62,668 bases of DNA from Flavobacteriales bacterium (lineage in GTDB: Bacteria > Bacteroidota > Bacteroidia > Flavobacteriales_C > GCA-002722245): positions 1-62,668 of the forward strand of contig JAHEZM010000019.1 in NCBI GenBank assembly GCA_023251075.1, given 5' to 3'. A program made the translations under genes and the position numbers. Shown piece by piece: positions 1-8,426 of this stretch (within the stretch, counting starts at the first letter, position 1; the number at the start of each line of letters is the position of its first letter). The notes beneath the pieces are model-generated. The model had not been told where the DNA came from. It saw nothing but the letters and a program-made list of their open reading frames with translations, and ran no database searches.

Positions 1-2
1 TC

Positions 3-2879
3 ATTTTTGAAGACGATGTTGATATTTACTGGGCGCGAACAAGGATAGCCGAACGTTTGAATTACGCCCAACGATTATTACCAAAAGAAGTAGTTCCTTC
101 TATCGGCCCCGATGGAACGGGAGTGGGACATGTTTTTTGGTACACGTTGGAGGCAAAAAAAATGGACTTGGGTGAACAGCGAGCCTTGCAGGATTGGTAT
201 GTGAAATTTGCTTTGCAGAATGTGCAGGGCGTAAGTGAAGTAGCTTCTTTTGGTGGTTTTGAAAAACAATATCAGATTACCATCGACCCCAACAAATTGA
301 ATTATTATAATGTTTCATTGATGGATGTTCTCAAATCGGTTCGTACCAACAATAATGATGTTGGTGGAAGAAAATTTGAGATGAGTCAAATGGGGTATAT
401 TATAAGAGGGTTGGGCTATGTTAAAAATAGCTCGGATATTGAAAACATTTCAGTTGTTACAAGAAATTCAATCCCTGTAAAAATAAAAGACGTTGCCACT
501 GTTCAGATGGGTGGAGATTTACGTCTTGGAATATTTGACAACAATGGCGAAGGAGAAGTTGTAGGTGGAATTGTAGTAATGCGCTACGGTGAGAATGCCG
601 ATAAAGTAATTAATGCAGTAAAAGAAAAAATTAAAGATGTTGAAAAAGGTTTGCCTGAAGGCGTAAAAATTAAAACATCATACGACAGAAGTACTCTTAT
701 TGAAGAAGCCATTGAATCTGTAAAGGGAACGCTTATAGAAGAAATGATAACAGTTTCAATTGTAGTATTGTTATTTCTTTTTCACTGGCGAAGTGCATTA
801 ATAATATTAATTCAATTGCCAATTTCTGTAGCAACAGGTTTTATTTTATTACAGGCCTTTGGTATTTCCTCTAATATTATGTCTTTAACGGGGATTGCCC
901 TTGCCATAGGAGTTGTGGTAGATGATGGAATTGTGATGGTAGAGAATGCTTATCGGCACTTATCGGAAAAATGGACTGGCCACAAAGTAGATAAAGCAGA
1001 ACGATTGAAAATTATTGAAGAATCATCTCAACAGGTTGGTCCTGGAGTTTTCTTTTCCACTATTGTAGTAATTGCTTCTTTCTTGCCTGTTTTTTTACTT
1101 ACAGGAATGGAGGGTAAATTGTTTTCTCCTTTGGCTTGGACAAAAACATTTATTCTACTTGTAGATGCTGTACTTGCGATTACACTGGCTCCTGTTTTAA
1201 TTTCATTTTTTCTGAAAGGAAAACTGAAACCGGAAAGCGAAAATCCAATCACAAGAGTTCTCGAAAAAATTTACACCCCTATTCTTTCATGGTGTTTAAA
1301 ATGGAGAAAAACAACTATAGGGATTAATTTAATAGCACTGGCGATAAGTATTCCTGTAATGCTTGATTTAGGAAAAGAATTTATGCCACCATTGGATGAA
1401 GGTTCTTTATTGTTTATGCCAGTGACACTTCCCGATGTTTCTAATGCTGAGGCAAAACGGATTTTACAATTACAGGATAAAATCATAAAATCAGTTCCTG
1501 AAGTAGAAAGTGTTTTGGGTAAGGCAGGTAGAGCAAATACCGCTACCGACAATTCTCCTATCAGTATGATAGAGACTATTGTTTTATTAAAACCAAAATC
1601 GGAATGGCGAGAGGGATTGACAAAAAATGATATTATTAATGAGCTTAACTCGAAACTACAGATACCGGGTGTAGTGAATGGATTTACTCAACCCATTATT
1701 AACCGTATCAATATGCTTTCTACGGGAATAAGAACCGATGTAGGAATAAAGGTGTATGGTCAGCAAATAGACAGCATTTACAAGTTAGCCGAAAAAATAA
1801 AAAAGGAACTTATAAGTGTTGACGGAGTGAAAGATTTATATGTTGAACCTATTACGGGAGGAAAATACATTGACATTAATATTAACCGCGATGAAATTGG
1901 GCGTTACGGTTTAAGTATTGACGACGTAAATATGGTGGTAGAAAGCGCATTGGGTGGTATGAATATTACTACCACAGTGGAAGGCCGCCAACGCTTTAAA
2001 GTGAATGCCCGCTATGCTCAGGATTTTAGAAATGATATTAATAAACTGAAACGTTTACAGATTCAAACGGATGATTACGGAACCATACCACTATCCTCAG
2101 TAGCAGATGTGGCTATTTCAGAAGGGCCACCAATGATTAATTCTGAAAATGCCATGCTACGAGGCACGGTGCTGTTCAATGTGAGAGAACGTGACTTAGG
2201 AAGCACAGTTGATGATGCGAAGAAAAAACTGGAAGGTATGCTGAAAAAATTACCGAAAGGTTACTACATAGAATGGAGTGGTCAATACGAAAATCAAATT
2301 AGAGCCAATGAAACTTTACTGATGATTGTACCTGTTGTTATCCTTATTATTTTACTGGTTTTGTATTTTACTTACAAATCGGTGAAAGAAGCGTTAATCA
2401 CTATGATTACTGTTCCTTTTGCACTTATTGGTGGAGTATTCATGGTGTACTTTTACGATGTGAATTTATCGGTAGCTGTTGCGGTAGGTTTTATAGCGTT
2501 ATTTGGAATTGCTATTGAAACCGCAATGTTAATGACGATTTATTTGAATGAAGCCATGCAACAACTCGTTGCTGCAAAAGGCAATTCAAAAGAAAGTATT
2601 ACCAATGCCGACATTAGAGAATTTGTTATTGCCGGCGCAGCAAAACGGTTACGACCAAAATTAATGACAGTTTCCGTTTCATTGTTTGGGCTTATTCCGA
2701 TACTATGGGCAAACGGAGTGGGCAGCGATGTGATGCTTCCTATCACCATTCCTTTGATTGGCGGAATGATTACCTCTACTATTTATGTGCTTTTTGTAAC
2801 ACCTGTAGTTTTTGAAATAAGCAAAGAAGCAGAACTTAAGCGCAATGGAAAAATTGATTTAATTGATGCAAAAGAATAA
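3..2879 (+). CDS. cusA: CusA-type Cu(I)/Ag(I) efflux RND transporter (5' partial)
   Basis: Inner-membrane proton-driven RND pump of a tripartite copper/silver exporter. The reading frame is open to the left edge, so the true start and about 90-100 N-terminal residues lie outside the window; 958 residues are visible against about 1045 in the family. The frame opens with IFEDDVDIYWAR, a typical porter-domain motif of heavy-metal RND pumps. The three methionines that line the metal path in E. coli CusA are all present: in NMLSTG (codon 1713), in LGGMN (codon 1959) and in GPPMIN (codon 2133). The proton-relay segment VVVDDGIVMVENA is in transmembrane helix 4, and the second membrane block with a MIGGMITS segment is intact near the C-terminus. 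The next gene overlaps the end by 14 bases, so the operon order is A-C-B-B'. Methionine conservation argues for Cu/Ag rather than Zn/Co/Ni (CzcA) substrates. Confidence 0.93.
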   Translation: MFEDDVDIYWARTRIAERLNYAQRLLPKEVVPSIGPDGTGVGHVFWYTLEAKKMDLGEQRALQDWYVKFALQNVQGVSEVASFGGFEKQYQITIDPNKLNYYNVSLMDVLKSVRTNNNDVGGRKFEMSQMGYIIRGLGYVKNSSDIENISVVTRNSIPVKIKDVATVQMGGDLRLGIFDNNGEGEVVGGIVVMRYGENADKVINAVKEKIKDVEKGLPEGVKIKTSYDRSTLIEEAIESVKGTLIEEMITVSIVVLLFLFHWRSALIILIQLPISVATGFILLQAFGISSNIMSLTGIALAIGVVVDDGIVMVENAYRHLSEKWTGHKVDKAERLKIIEESSQQVGPGVFFSTIVVIASFLPVFLLTGMEGKLFSPLAWTKTFILLVDAVLAITLAPVLISFFLKGKLKPESENPITRVLEKIYTPILSWCLKWRKTTIGINLIALAISIPVMLDLGKEFMPPLDEGSLLFMPVTLPDVSNAEAKRILQLQDKIIKSVPEVESVLGKAGRANTATDNSPISMIETIVLLKPKSEWREGLTKNDIINELNSKLQIPGVVNGFTQPIINRINMLSTGIRTDVGIKVYGQQIDSIYKLAEKIKKELISVDGVKDLYVEPITGGKYIDININRDEIGRYGLSIDDVNMVVESALGGMNITTTVEGRQRFKVNARYAQDFRNDINKLKRLQIQTDDYGTIPLSSVADVAISEGPPMINSENAMLRGTVLFNVRERDLGSTVDDAKKKLEGMLKKLPKGYYIEWSGQYENQIRANETLLMIVPVVILIILLVLYFTYKSVKEALITMITVPFALIGGVFMVYFYDVNLSVAVAVGFIALFGIAIETAMLMTIYLNEAMQQLVAAKGNSKESITNADIREFVIAGAAKRLRPKLMTVSVSLFGLIPILWANGVGSDVMLPITIPLIGGMITSTIYVLFVTPVVFEISKEAELKRNGKIDLIDAKE

Positions 2880-4143
2880 GAAAATGGTAAAAAATAAATT
2901 ATTATCAGCGATACTAATGCTATTATTTTTTAATGTTAGTTGCGCACAAATTTTGACGCTCGACAGTGTTTTAAATATTATCGAGAGGGATAATCCCGAA
3001 TTAAAAATGTACGATGCTCAAATAAATGCCGCAGACACTTATGCAGAAGGTGCAACGGCATGGGATGCGCCACAAATAGGTACGGGTTTCTTTATGACAC
3101 CATACAATCCTATGATGTGGAAAGCTAATCCATCAGCATATAATTCGGGTATGGGATCATATATGTTATCTATAAAACAAATGATCCCCAATCCGCAAAA
3201 ACTGGAGGCCAACAAAACGTATATGGAAAGCATGAGCAGTGTTGAAAAACAAAATAAAAACTTTGTTAGAAATATGCTTTTTGCCGAAGCCAAAGGAAAT
3301 TATAATGAACTGGTGGTTTTAAAGAAAAAACAAGAGATTGTAAAAGAATCTGAGAATTTATTAAAACTGGTAATACAAACAACAGAAATCAGATATCAAT
3401 ACAATCAGGAAAAAATAGGAAGTATTTATAAAGCAAAAGCACAGCTCGCAGAACTTCAATCCATGCTGTTGATGTATGAAAATGAAATAAAGGAAAAGAT
3501 GATTATGCTAAATACGCTTATGAATAGAGAGAAATCGAAATCTTTTCAAATAGACAGCACCTATTTTATAAAACAATATGACACTGAAATTATTGATACT
3601 TCCTCACTTTCTTTTTTAAGGAGTGATTTGAAAGCCATTGACCAATCTATTAATTTACTGAAGGCAAAACAACAAATGGCAAAAAGTGAAAGATTACCTG
3701 ATTTTGGAGTAAGCTATGACCACATGTTTACTTTTGGAACACAACCACAATTGTTCACTTTAATGGGAATGATGACTATACCGATAGCTCCGTGGTCGAG
3801 TAAAAGTTATACCTCTACTGTTTCAGCAATAGACTTTGAGATAGATGCTTTAGAAATTCAAAAACAAGGTGTTGTTAATGAAGCGGTGGGGAAATTGGAG
3901 GGATTAAAAAGTAAAATTGGTTTTCAAAAGCAGCAAATAAAATTGTATGAAGAAAGTATTTTACCATCGCTGCGAAAAAACTATCAGGCTTTACTGCTTT
4001 CATACGAACAAAACACAGAAGAATTATTTATGGTGCTGGATGCCATTCAAATGCTTAAAATGAATCAACTGGCTTACCTCGATCAATTACAGACGCTTTT
4101 AACATTACAAACTGAATATGAAAAAGAAATTGAACAACGATAG
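2866..4143 (+). CDS. TolC/CusC-family outer-membrane efflux channel
   Basis: Outer-membrane factor that should complete the tripartite metal exporter with CusA and the adaptors. It has 425 residues from the ATG at 2866, and the ATG at 2884 is an equally good start. The longest frame begins at a TTG (2863) that I do not favour. A signal peptide ends near FFNVSCAQ; the Cys there lacks a leucine at -3, so normal signal peptidase cleavage is more likely than lipidation. The rest is mostly helical with long coiled-coil stretches (about residues 100-230 and 330-420), as expected for the TolC periplasmic barrel. The start overlaps cusA by 14 bases and the end overlaps the first adaptor by 26 bases, so the genes are translationally coupled. 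Met-rich patches such as LMGMMTIP are compatible with copper handling. Confidence 0.88.
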   Translation: MQKNKKMVKNKLLSAILMLLFFNVSCAQILTLDSVLNIIERDNPELKMYDAQINAADTYAEGATAWDAPQIGTGFFMTPYNPMMWKANPSAYNSGMGSYMLSIKQMIPNPQKLEANKTYMESMSSVEKQNKNFVRNMLFAEAKGNYNELVVLKKKQEIVKESENLLKLVIQTTEIRYQYNQEKIGSIYKAKAQLAELQSMLLMYENEIKEKMIMLNTLMNREKSKSFQIDSTYFIKQYDTEIIDTSSLSFLRSDLKAIDQSINLLKAKQQMAKSERLPDFGVSYDHMFTFGTQPQLFTLMGMMTIPIAPWSSKSYTSTVSAIDFEIDALEIQKQGVVNEAVGKLEGLKSKIGFQKQQIKLYEESILPSLRKNYQALLLSYEQNTEELFMVLDAIQMLKMNQLAYLDQLQTLLTLQTEYEKEIEQR

Positions 4144-5383
4144 AAGCTATTTTTTTTATTTGATTTTGCTCGTAATCACTTTGGTGTCGTGTTCAGAATC
4201 AAAAAGTGAAAACCATGTTGAGGTAATGCATAAAAAAATGTACACCTGCTCAATGCATCCTCAGATTATAAGAGATACACCCGGAAAATGTCCGATTTGT
4301 GGAATGGACTTGATAGAAAAAAAATCAGATAATAAAGTACAGTTAGATGTTGGAATAGATGATTTGATTAAACCTGTTGATGCTTATGTACTGTCTTCTG
4401 TAAAAACAAGTTCCCCTATTGAAAAGGAAGTTTCAGTTATTTTTAAAGTAAATGGTTTTATTTCTTACGATACCCGACAATTTTCTACTATCTCTTCGCG
4501 CTATGAAGGTCGAATAGAAAAACTTTATGTAAAATATAATTTTCAAAAAGTAGAAAAAGGTCAGGCGCTTTTTGAGATGTATAGTCCTGAATTAATTACT
4601 GCTCAACAAAATTTAATTTTCCTATTGAAAAATGATGAAACCAATACAGCATTAATTGAAAGTGCGAAACGCAGATTGAGTTTATTGGGCATGACAAAAA
4701 CTCAAACAGAGCAACTTGCTTCCACAAAGCAAACGATGATTACTACTACAGTTTATAGTCCTGTTGATGGATATGTGATAGAAGAAAAAATATCTTCACA
4801 AATGGAAAGCAATAAAAATTCGATGGGTGCTGAAAATTCTAAAACAGATTATTCCACCCAAGAATTATCAGTTAAAGAAGGACAAACCTTATCGAAGGAA
4901 CAACGCATATTCAAAATTGTAAATACACAGATGGTTTGGGCACTTCTAAAATTATCGGGTGCTCAAGCTGAGTATGTAAAGAAAAATGATGTTGTTAAAA
5001 TATTTAGTCAAAGTATTTCCGAACCAATTATCTCCCCTGTTGATTTTGTAGAACCGATGTTTGAAGGTGCTGAGAAGTATTTGACAGTACACGTTCATTT
5101 ACATAACACTGATGGAAGATGGAAAGTAGGCGACCTAATAACTGCTGAAATTAATGGGGGGCAAAAAAAATCACTTTGGATTAATAAAGAAAGTGTTCTG
5201 AATCTTGGAAATGAATCAGTGGTATTTGTGAAAGAAGGAAATAACTTTTTTAAAGTGAGAAAAATTGCTCTTGGAATTAAAGTAAATAACTGGATTGAAG
5301 TTTTAGATGGAATTTCTAGTAAAGATAGTATCGCTGAAAACGCACAGTATTTAATCGATAGCGAGAATTTTGTTAAACAGTAA
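4118..5383 (+). CDS. cusB: CusB-type periplasmic adaptor, lipoprotein, with heavy-metal binding head (first copy)
   Basis: Membrane-fusion adaptor linking CusA to the outer-membrane channel. It has 421 residues. The N-terminus is a lipoprotein signal (LVITLVSC). A small heavy-metal binding domain follows at about residues 40-70, reading YTCSMHPQ, then a spacer, then CPICGMDL, with all the usual Cys, His and Met ligands. The central part has the barrel-sandwich and helical hairpin of RND adaptors (for example SRYEGRIEKLYV and YSPELITAQQNL), and the C-terminal part has the beta-barrel and membrane-proximal domains. The ATG at 4118 lies 26 bases inside the upstream channel gene. The stop is three bases from the start of a second, related adaptor. 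No separate CusF chaperone gene is visible, so this head may do that job (inference). Confidence 0.9.
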   Translation: MKKKLNNDRSYFFYLILLVITLVSCSESKSENHVEVMHKKMYTCSMHPQIIRDTPGKCPICGMDLIEKKSDNKVQLDVGIDDLIKPVDAYVLSSVKTSSPIEKEVSVIFKVNGFISYDTRQFSTISSRYEGRIEKLYVKYNFQKVEKGQALFEMYSPELITAQQNLIFLLKNDETNTALIESAKRRLSLLGMTKTQTEQLASTKQTMITTTVYSPVDGYVIEEKISSQMESNKNSMGAENSKTDYSTQELSVKEGQTLSKEQRIFKIVNTQMVWALLKLSGAQAEYVKKNDVVKIFSQSISEPIISPVDFVEPMFEGAEKYLTVHVHLHNTDGRWKVGDLITAEINGGQKKSLWINKESVLNLGNESVVFVKEGNNFFKVRKIALGIKVNNWIEVLDGISSKDSIAENAQYLIDSENFVKQ

Positions 5384-5386
5384 ATT

Positions 5387-6589
5387 ATGAAAAGAAAGAT
5401 AAATAATATTTTGATACTATCCTTAGCGGTTATACTGCTGCTGAGTTGTAATTCAAAAGTAGAAACCCCTACCACTGATAATTCTTACTATACCTGTTCA
5501 ATGGATCCACAAGTTAGGGAAAGCAAACCCGTAAAATGCCCAATTTGTAGAATGGAACTCACAAAAGTTGAAGTAAGTAAAGAAAACTCAAACTCATTGA
5601 AATTTAGCGACAATCAAATGAAGCTCGCCAATATAAAAATAGATACTCTCAAGCTATCAGATTTTTCTCAAGAACAAACATTTACAGCTAAAGTGGTTGT
5701 GGATGAAGAAGAATCTTCTGTAATTTCTACCCGTGTTATGGGACGTGTTGACAGACTTAATTTTAAAAGTATGGGAGAATACGTCCACAAAGGTGATGTT
5801 GTATATGAATTATATAGCGAAGAATTATCCTCCGCGCAAAGAGAATATTTGATTGCTTTAGAGAGAGCCAAGAAAATCAACGATACAGAAATGGATTATA
5901 AGCAATTATTGTCTTCGGCAAAAAGCAAGTTACTTCTTTGGGGGATGAGCGAAGAGCAAATTAAACAGCTTGGATTGTCAGGAGAAGTTTCGGCAACAAC
6001 ATCATTTACAAGTAAAGTAGAAGGATATATCACAGAAGTAATGATAAAAGAAGGAGATTATTTAATGGAAGGGCAAACAATACTAAAAACCAATACCTTT
6101 TTGAACGTTTGGATAGAAGCACAGGTATTTGCTACCGAAATACCCCCAATAAAAATAGGGCAAGAAGTTTTTATAACATTTGAAGGACAAGGATTGGAAG
6201 CACAAAAAAGTAAAATCAATTTTATCAGTCCTGAACTAATCAAACAAAGCAAAGTGAATATTATAAGAACACCATTGCGTAATGATAACCATAAATATTT
6301 CCCAGGAATGTTAGCATCAATAACAATTAATGTTTCTCAAAAAAAGGCTATGGTTTTACCCTTGGATGCTGTATTGCAGGAAGCAAAAGGAAATACAGTG
6401 TGGATTCAAAATGCGGATGGCTCATTTGAAAATAGGATGGTAAACATCGGTTCTCAAAATAGCAAGCAAATAGAAATTCTTTCAGGGATAAAAGTTGGTG
6501 AAAAAGTTGTTACTTCGGGAGCCTTTTTGATTAATAGTGAATATAGATTGAAGAAAGGAAGTGATCCAATGGAGGGAATGAAGATGTAA
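5387..6589 (+). CDS. CusB-type periplasmic adaptor, lipoprotein (second copy, altered metal-binding head)
   Basis: Second RND adaptor in tandem, 400 residues. It has a lipoprotein signal (VILLLSC) and the same domain order as its neighbour: metal-binding head, lipoyl/barrel-sandwich, hairpin, beta-barrel, membrane-proximal domain. The head keeps the YTCSM and CPIC cysteines and methionines, but His in CSMHP has become Asp (CSMDP) and Gly-Met in CPICGM has become Arg-Met (CPICRM), so its metal site is probably changed. The protein ends in a short methionine-rich tail (MEGMKM). The two adaptors are clearly diverged, which suggests an old duplication and possibly a heteromeric adaptor ring (inference). 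The start is three bases after the first adaptor's stop, and a terminator follows at 6769. Confidence 0.88.
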   Translation: MKRKINNILILSLAVILLLSCNSKVETPTTDNSYYTCSMDPQVRESKPVKCPICRMELTKVEVSKENSNSLKFSDNQMKLANIKIDTLKLSDFSQEQTFTAKVVVDEEESSVISTRVMGRVDRLNFKSMGEYVHKGDVVYELYSEELSSAQREYLIALERAKKINDTEMDYKQLLSSAKSKLLLWGMSEEQIKQLGLSGEVSATTSFTSKVEGYITEVMIKEGDYLMEGQTILKTNTFLNVWIEAQVFATEIPPIKIGQEVFITFEGQGLEAQKSKINFISPELIKQSKVNIIRTPLRNDNHKYFPGMLASITINVSQKKAMVLPLDAVLQEAKGNTVWIQNADGSFENRMVNIGSQNSKQIEILSGIKVGEKVVTSGAFLINSEYRLKKGSDPMEGMKM

Positions 6590-6890
6590 TGATAGGCTGT
6601 TAATGGTTAAGTAAATGTAATGAATTTACACAGGCTAAAAACCTTGTTGGAAAAAGCATGACAGAGGAAAATCAGTCAAAATCAAATAGATTAAAATGAA
6701 ATCGTTGAAATCTTTTCAAAAACAGTTTGTAATTGGTTCGACCAATTTCGGCTTAGTTCCACCAACGCGGCATACTTGATATTTTAACTCAGGTATGCCT
6801 TTTTTCTTTCCTTCTAAAAGCTTTAATTGTCAAGCGATATAAGAGAACACTGGTTCAATATCATCGGTTCGACACTCATCAGAACTCTTG
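6590..6890. other. Non-coding gap between efflux operon and PLD gene
   Basis: About 300 bases between two convergent genes. I see no supported ORF. It holds a short perfect hairpin at 6731-6747 (AATTGGT, loop TCG, ACCAATT) and the stronger terminator hairpin at 6769. A minus-strand reading gives stop-interrupted peptide fragments but nothing I can assign to a family. Confidence 0.5.
6769..6805 (+). terminator. Rho-independent terminator of the cus operon
   Basis: GGCATACTTGA pairs with TCAGGTATGCC around a nine-base loop (11 bp with one G-T pair) and is followed by six T residues on the plus strand. It lies 180 bases after the second adaptor and points away from it. Confidence 0.75.
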
Positions 6891-8420
6891 TTATAATATA
6901 CTCTTCGGAACTACTCTTCTTGTTTTAACTTTCAACCTTTTGTAAATGCCCGATACAGAATCGGGATTCATTGTGTTGGTGGTTTGCCAGGCATTTTCCG
7001 ATTTAAAATCTTCTAACATATTTGCTTTTAATTTTCTCCCAATTTCTTTAGAGTAAATAATAGCAAAGCATTCGGTGTTGAGATTTAAACTTCGTGGATC
7101 AAAATTAAAGGTGCCAATAACAGAGACAGAATCATCAATCAACATGGTTTTAGCATGCAATCCAAAAATAGGATAGTTCGTTGAATCTTTTTGCAACTCA
7201 CCGGTAAGTAATTTTTTGCGTACTGCTGCATCGGGTTTGAATTCATAAATTTTTACTCCGGTGGCCAATAGTTCTTCACGATCACGTTGGTATCCACTAA
7301 AAGCTTCCAGGTTATCGGTAGAGGCCATACTATTGGTTAGTATTTTTATTTCTACACCTCTCTTCACCAAATCGTGTAAGATTTTTCTGCTTTCGTCTGT
7401 GGTGATTAAATAAGGTGATTCAATAATAATTGATTTTTTAGCCTTCAAAATTAAACTCAATAAAGTATCGCTACATAGTCCACCACCATCCAATTCTCCA
7501 TCGCTTTTATTTTTCCCTGGTTCGTCGGATACAAATTGAATATTGTCTAACCAAATGAGTTCTTTTGATTCTTGAATTTTTTGAAAGCTCAAGGGAATAT
7601 CTTTAATTCTATCGCGTACCTGAGGCCAGAAATTTTCAGGATTACAGGCATATTGGTGTAAAAATTCATATTTTTCTTTGGCATTCAACTCGTCAAATAC
7701 ATGAACAATTTCATCAATATCCACACTCAATTTACTACTCCAAAATATTTCGAAAGATTTATTTACCTGTTCACTCACTTTCCCTAATAGAAGGACATCT
7801 CTGTCTCTGAAATTGTATTCGTGATCGTAATTAAAATATTCATCGGCGATATTTCTTCCTCCTGTAATCACTACTTTTCCATCTACAATAAAGGTTTTGT
7901 TGTGCATGCGTTGATTGAATCCTTTAAAATCTTTTGTCATGTTGTACAACTTGCTCACGAGATTTTTGCCAATATTGGCAGTGGGATTGTAAATTTTTAT
8001 TTCCAGATTTGGATGTGCATCTAAAGCCAATAATTCCTCCGCTTCTGCTTCTACCATAATATCATCTACAATGATCCTAACTTTCACTCCGCGATCTGCA
8101 GCACGCAAAAGAAAATCGGTAGCAATTAATCCTACATTATCGGCAGAAAAAATAAAATATTGAATATCAATTGTTTTTTCAGCGTATTCGCTAAGCCATG
8201 CTCTGCTTATCATTGCAGCGTCTCCTTCTTCTAAAAGATAAACACCGGTTTTGCTTTTCATTAACTCGCTAACGGGAGTTAATTGTTGAGATAAAGTAAC
8301 ATTGCTATCGCGATATTCTTTATCGCAGAAATAATTTGAATTAGCTTCATCATCAGAAAAACAAGAAAGAGAAAATTGCGCAATAGTTAAAATAACACAA
8401 GCAAATAAAATCTTTTTCAT
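6891..8420 (-). CDS. Phospholipase D-family lipoprotein (cardiolipin synthase-like)
   Basis: Member of the phospholipase D superfamily with two catalytic HxKxxxxD motifs: HNKTFIVD (residues 173-180) and HAKTMLID (422-429), each followed by the usual small-residue/Asn stretch (GGRN; GTFNFDPRS). The length of 509 residues and the layout resemble the cardiolipin synthase ClsC/YmdC group, which transfers phosphatidyl groups between phospholipids. A signal peptide with lipobox FSLSC gives a lipid-anchored protein outside the cytoplasm, unlike ClsA, which has membrane helices. The first frame codon is GTG; the ATG directly after it (8420) is the better start. It is the last gene of a minus-strand operon, six bases after the P450. 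Substrate is not determined by sequence: it could be a phospholipid transferase or a nuclease, but the partner genes favour lipid. Confidence 0.85.
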   Translation of the reverse strand: MKKILFACVILTIAQFSLSCFSDDEANSNYFCDKEYRDSNVTLSQQLTPVSELMKSKTGVYLLEEGDAAMISRAWLSEYAEKTIDIQYFIFSADNVGLIATDFLLRAADRGVKVRIIVDDIMVEAEAEELLALDAHPNLEIKIYNPTANIGKNLVSKLYNMTKDFKGFNQRMHNKTFIVDGKVVITGGRNIADEYFNYDHEYNFRDRDVLLLGKVSEQVNKSFEIFWSSKLSVDIDEIVHVFDELNAKEKYEFLHQYACNPENFWPQVRDRIKDIPLSFQKIQESKELIWLDNIQFVSDEPGKNKSDGELDGGGLCSDTLLSLILKAKKSIIIESPYLITTDESRKILHDLVKRGVEIKILTNSMASTDNLEAFSGYQRDREELLATGVKIYEFKPDAAVRKKLLTGELQKDSTNYPIFGLHAKTMLIDDSVSVIGTFNFDPRSLNLNTECFAIIYSKEIGRKLKANMLEDFKSENAWQTTNTMNPDSVSGIYKRLKVKTRRVVPKSIL

Positions 8421-8426
8421 CACTAA

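Noticed and set aside
1028-1552. Reading frames on the strand opposite cusA and other long genes
   Set aside because: They are shadows of the real genes: no start context, no domains, and the other strand carries a complete conserved protein.
1-6600. Mobile island carrying the metal-efflux operon
   Set aside because: No integrase, transposase or change in base use is visible in the part shown; the left side lies outside the window.
6731-6747. Recombination (att) or tRNA-derived site from the TTCGACC hairpin
   Set aside because: There is no tRNA gene, integrase or direct repeat nearby; the hairpin is too short to support this.
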